Shown piece after piece: positions 60,801 to 64,000 of a stretch of 64,000 nt of DNA (the stretch's first letter is position 1; each line of letters begins with the position of its first letter). This DNA comes from Ecdyonurus torrentis (Eukaryota; Arthropoda; Insecta; Ephemeroptera; Heptageniidae). The position numbers were made by a program, and so were the translations under genes. The notes beneath the pieces are model-generated. The model was not told where the DNA came from and searched no databases. It saw nothing but the letters and a program-made list of their open reading frames with translations. The DNA is taken from assembly GCA_949318235.1 (NCBI GenBank), contig OX439134.1:17789680-17853679 (forward strand), given 5' to 3'.

Positions 60801-62444
60801 GGTGAGTCGCGGAGTGAAGTTATCTGTGTCTGTGTCTGTATACAGCAATAATATCAATTGCATGTAATTTAACGTACAGTACAATTAATTGAAGCTTTTT
60901 ATACTATGTGTGCTTTAAAAAAATACTATTAAATTTGCTCAATACAATTACTATACGAATATCAGTTCAGTAAATTATTTTGACAATTCATTGAACATTA
61001 TACAGCCATGAGTTACAGCACAATATCGATGAAATAGATCAGGTATATATATTTTTAATATTTACATTAAACTTGCAAAAATTAATTATATTGCCGATTG
61101 AAGTATTTGATTAATACATTTACTGTATTAATGAATAAAATGAAGGAATACAAATGTTTTAAATTAGTTTTGTTAAATGTGGCTTTAGCTTCCAATGATG
61201 TGACAAATGCAGTAGCCACATTGCAATACACTGCTGCACTATATAATATATATAAACTGAAGTGAAAGGGGTGTGATGTAGGTTTACCTATATATATCAC
61301 GGTAAACCACTGCACAAACCACAAACATTTCGTATTAAAGTTATATAGGGTTGACTGTATATTTAAGTATAAGCTTGAAAATAGAAACACAATCATTTTT
61401 CATACTATTTATCGCTCTGTGTGCCATGTTTCAATGTCTTATGTATTTATAATCATAACAATTTTTGTTTTATACTACCTAAATTTTAGTATGTGTGAAT
61501 TTAATTGAATTGCAACAAATCAATGTAACCAAAAAAAAAGAAAAAGAAAAAAAAATCGCAGTTTTTTTTATGGTACAGTGACACATATGTTTTTAAAAGT
61601 GTGCATGGTTTTCAAACGTCATCATTATTAATTTAAAATGGAACGAAATATAAAAGTAAATAACTAAAAATCGAGTCATTTTGATCTATATACTGTATGA
61701 GTTGAGAAGATTTCTCAAGTTCAAGTAGCTTTCTCAAAGAATGTACGGAGCTGACGCTAAGTTTTTTTTTTTTTTTTTTTGTTTTTTTTTTTTTTGTCAC
61801 TTATAAGCACAAAATTAAATGCATAATAATGCTATCCTGATAACGGATATATGACAACATTATTTCCGTAATATTTAATAATAGTTATGGTTCACGCAAA
61901 AACAAGCATGTATTTTAAAATCCCAAAATATTTTTTAAAAAATGAAATCTAAAATATCAAACCCTTATGTCATATATCATATCGTGGGTACTATTAATGA
62001 CCAAAGTCTTTGATCTTGGGGGGGGGGGGATGTTGATTTTTTTTCCGTTTCAGACCATTTTAGTAAAATAATTTTTCAAGATCAAATCAACTTCAGTAAT
62101 AATATCGGAGAACCCTCGATATGCTAATTAAAACGGTCGAATAAATTTCATAATGTATTTTATTATAACGTTTAAGTCAAACTGAATTGTCATTACCCAT
62201 TGCCTAATGATAGGAGGCAGGCTGTTAATAGCTTGAACCAGATTGGGTCCATTAGGTCCTGCACGTGGTGGTAAAAGAGGCTCGTAGTAGTTGTATCCTT
62301 CTCCACCAGGTAGAGCTAGTGGTTCGATAGGTAGCACCGGTGGTTGTTGTGGCATTTCCTCGGCTGATCCACCCGCACTTCCCGGGGAGTCAGATCGCTT
62401 GCCGTGCCCACCAAAACATGAGTGACCAAATGCAGAACATCCTC
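57827..62444 (-). CDS. CCHa2: CCHamide-2 neuropeptide precursor, 5' part missing
   Basis: Two minus-strand coding exons (62444 down to 62197, then 57871 down to 57827) give 97 residues plus stop, starting in a split Gly codon. The peptide core is GCSAFGHSCFGGH, then Gly for amidation and Lys-Arg for cleavage, followed by SDSPGSAGGS. Two cysteines six positions apart, separated by SAFGHS, form the family ring. The spacer is Pro-rich and ends IIRQW; the last exon adds LASYRRAADNYSMD. In insects CCHamide-2 is a nutrient-linked peptide from gut or fat body acting on its own bombesin-receptor-like GPCR. No signal-peptide exon was found up to 64000; the corresponding CCHa1 intron is 22.8 kb, so the exon probably lies outside. 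Identity is near certain; the last exon is a prediction with strong signals. Confidence 0.92.
57872..62196 (-). other. CCHa2: CCHa2 intron (4.3 kb)
   Basis: On the plus strand it holds a T-run (about 58111-58134), a G-run (about 58564-58573), a (TC)n tract (about 59264-59306), a small hairpin (about 59549-59655, GCCTTTAGAATGGGATTTTT and its complement), T-runs (about 60090-60111 and 61762-61795) and a modest GC-rich patch at about 60770-60835. No second internal exon of CCHa2 is evident. Confidence 0.65.
62197..62444 (-). CDS. CCHa2: CCHa2 internal exon: mature peptide and spacer
   Basis: On the minus strand the acceptor TGATTACAG ends at 62445. Two bases complete a Gly codon, as in CCHa1 exon 2. 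Then 82 codons run to Trp before a donor TGG|GTAATG (GT at 62196-62195). An ATG lies upstream in the same frame (codon at 62452-62454), but it sits inside the intron acceptor region and would give a precursor without a signal peptide, so I do not use it. Reading through the donor gives an AT-rich tail, unlike the Pro/Gly-rich exon. Confidence 0.93.
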
Positions 62445-62829
62445 CTGTAATCACAAATATACGATATTAAGATATTTATTGACACAAGACAAAGAGTTGG
62501 TCCTCTCATAATAATTTTTAAAATTTATCTCCAATAATTAAAATCAATCGAAGGACTGAAATGATAGCTTGTAGTTCAAAATCTGTATAAAGAAAATTTC
62601 TAAACTTTTTTGAAGCAATTTGAAAGTTAATATTAACAGCTACCTATGATATTTTAGAATCATGACTATCTATTAAAAGAGAAAATATGCATTGAAATTA
62701 AAATAGACAAAATTTTCACAAAATCATATAGATTTCAAGATACCCCCCAAATTTTGTACCGTTTTGAAGCTATACCTTATCCATCCATATTTATCACGGT
62801 GCCAAATTAGGATTTTATTTCTTTTCAAC

Positions 62830-62872
<43 letters not shown>

Positions 62873-64000
62873 AAAACCGCAGTAGCTGATTTCCCGCACC
62901 AATCAAGCAGTGTACGAATAAGAATTTAATATGTAATATTTATGGTATAGCTAATTTTGAGCAATACTATTATTCTTTACAACATAATTTATAATATTCT
63001 GCATAAAAATGTGTTACTTTTGCTTAAATATAATATCGTAGAACATAGTTGTTTATCTGTTTCAATTTAACAACATAAATGAAGCATAAATTACGTAATT
63101 ATTCTTTCCGTGTTGGAAAAGATTATATTAAAAATATATAATTTTATATAGTGATAAATAAAAAACAAAACAATACATATATATAATAAAAAAATATAGA
63201 AATAAATAAAAGGAAAAAAAATTAAAAAAGAATTTTTTTTTATGAATTCAATATCAAAAAGTAGAAAATGAAAACCTAAATGAAGTTATTTAAAAATTTG
63301 TTTTATTTTAATTACAAAAAAGTGTGAAATGTGAATTTAAAAAAAATTATACATTTTTTAGATGTATGATTTTTTTTGTAAAATTAAACTGTAATAATAA
63401 TGATCAATAAAAAAAAAATTAAATACAAATTTAAAAAATAAATGTTTAATTTATATAAATAGTATATTATTCTAAAAATACAAAAAGAAGAAAACAATCA
63501 CAATAATAGAAAAATCTCAGATTACTCTTAATATAAGCATGGTTTTAAATTCCATTAAATACATGAATAATTAACGCCTATAAGTACTCTAAAGTAAAAC
63601 CAAATACATCACTCAAGGAAATACTAAATATTCCCGGAGGTATTTTATATAAGATTGAAATATCTTAAATTTATTACATTGTATACAGTACTATATATTA
63701 TATCTTGGTATAATAAATTTACTTTAGGGTGTTTGAGATATATATTTCAAATTGACAATCATTTCATAGCACTGAAACTGAAGAAATTGTATACACATGC
63801 TTGTGATAATATTTAGCCATTCAAAATCTCACGCTAAATTTACATTATTATTCACATGAGAAAAACAAGCACTGTATCTGAATGGTATATATTATCACAG
63901 TCATGTGTATTAAGAGGCCGTTTTACTCTCTGGAAAATATAAATGTAAACAAACTGTCTAAAAGATCAAAATCTAAGATAAGGCAGGAAACTTAAATGAC
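62445..64000. other. CCHa2: Upstream part of CCHa2 (5' intron), no exon seen
   Basis: An A-run lies at 62832-62870. A family A copy (about 62914-63113) ends in the usual ATTCTTTCCGTG. Small element I lies at about 63797-63913 (ends CACATGCTTGTGATAATATT and TATATTATCACAGTCATGTG). No minus-strand signal-peptide exon with a phase-1 donor is recognisable. Confidence 0.55.

Noticed and set aside
61082..61396. 104-residue minus-strand open frame in the CCHa2 intron
   Set aside because: Composition follows the AT-rich background, no domain is recognised, and there is no promoter or poly(A) context that stands out.
62128..62454. Single-exon 108-residue reading of CCHa2 starting with MITGG
   Set aside because: The Met lies in the intron next to a good acceptor, gives no signal peptide, and the C-terminal 26 residues come from AT-rich sequence after a GT donor. 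The spliced model with the exon at 57827-57871 fits better.
1..64000. CRISPR arrays, operons or other bacterial features
   Set aside because: Intron-split genes, microsatellites and MITEs show that this is nuclear animal DNA; the regular repeats are simple arrays without spacers.

Overview
This is an AT-rich nuclear window (about 25-30% GC by eye) from an arthropod, most likely an insect. The evidence is two neuropeptide genes with diagnostic arthropod peptides: CCHamide-1 (mature core SCLSYGHSCWGAH, followed by GKR) on the plus strand and CCHamide-2 (mature core GCSAFGHSCFGGH, followed by GKR) on the minus strand. I cannot name the species. Introns are long, and the non-exonic DNA is full of microsatellites, homopolymers and short palindromic transposons.

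Layout. 1-23749: no gene recognised; (GA)n/(TC)n arrays, two reverse-complementary tetranucleotide arrays of equal length (59 units each), and many miniature elements. 23750-23889: CCHa1 promoter with a palindromic CRE, a GC box and a TATA box in a locally GC-rich island. 23890-50140: CCHa1 in four coding exons (23890-23989, 46838-46873, 49059-49294, 50111-50140), a 133-residue precursor; intron 1 is 22.8 kb and exon 2 is a 36-nt microexon carrying most of the mature peptide. 50141-57772: intergenic, packed with elements. 57773-62444: the 3' part of CCHa2 in two coding exons (62197-62444, then 57827-57871 with the stop), transcribed toward CCHa1. Its signal-peptide exon is not visible and probably lies beyond position 64000.

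The two genes are convergent paralogues. Both have a phase-1 intron entering the Gly just before the cyclic core, and a phase-0 intron before a very short last exon ending in Asp. CCHa1 has one extra intron that splits its mature peptide between Gly and Ala. Both precursors should be secreted, cut at the KR site, alpha-amidated from the Gly and disulphide-bonded, giving two ligands for bombesin-like G-protein-coupled receptors.

The repeat landscape contains at least eight dispersed families, here given provisional letters. A: TA-flanked, about 220 bp, GCATAAAT-rich, 15 or more copies. B: TATAGGGTG ends, about 315 bp, 7 copies. C: TTAA-flanked, about 345 bp, 10 copies, with an empty-site duplicate beside one copy. 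D: about 290 bp foldback, 3 copies. K: a foldback carrying 2-4 CREs, 2 copies. There are also a Mutator-like hairpin with a 9-bp target duplication, a hairpin nested inside a family A copy, a 460-bp foldback and a tRNA-headed SINE. The octamer TGACGTCA (CRE) occurs more than 20 times, mostly inside these elements, and once in the CCHa1 promoter.
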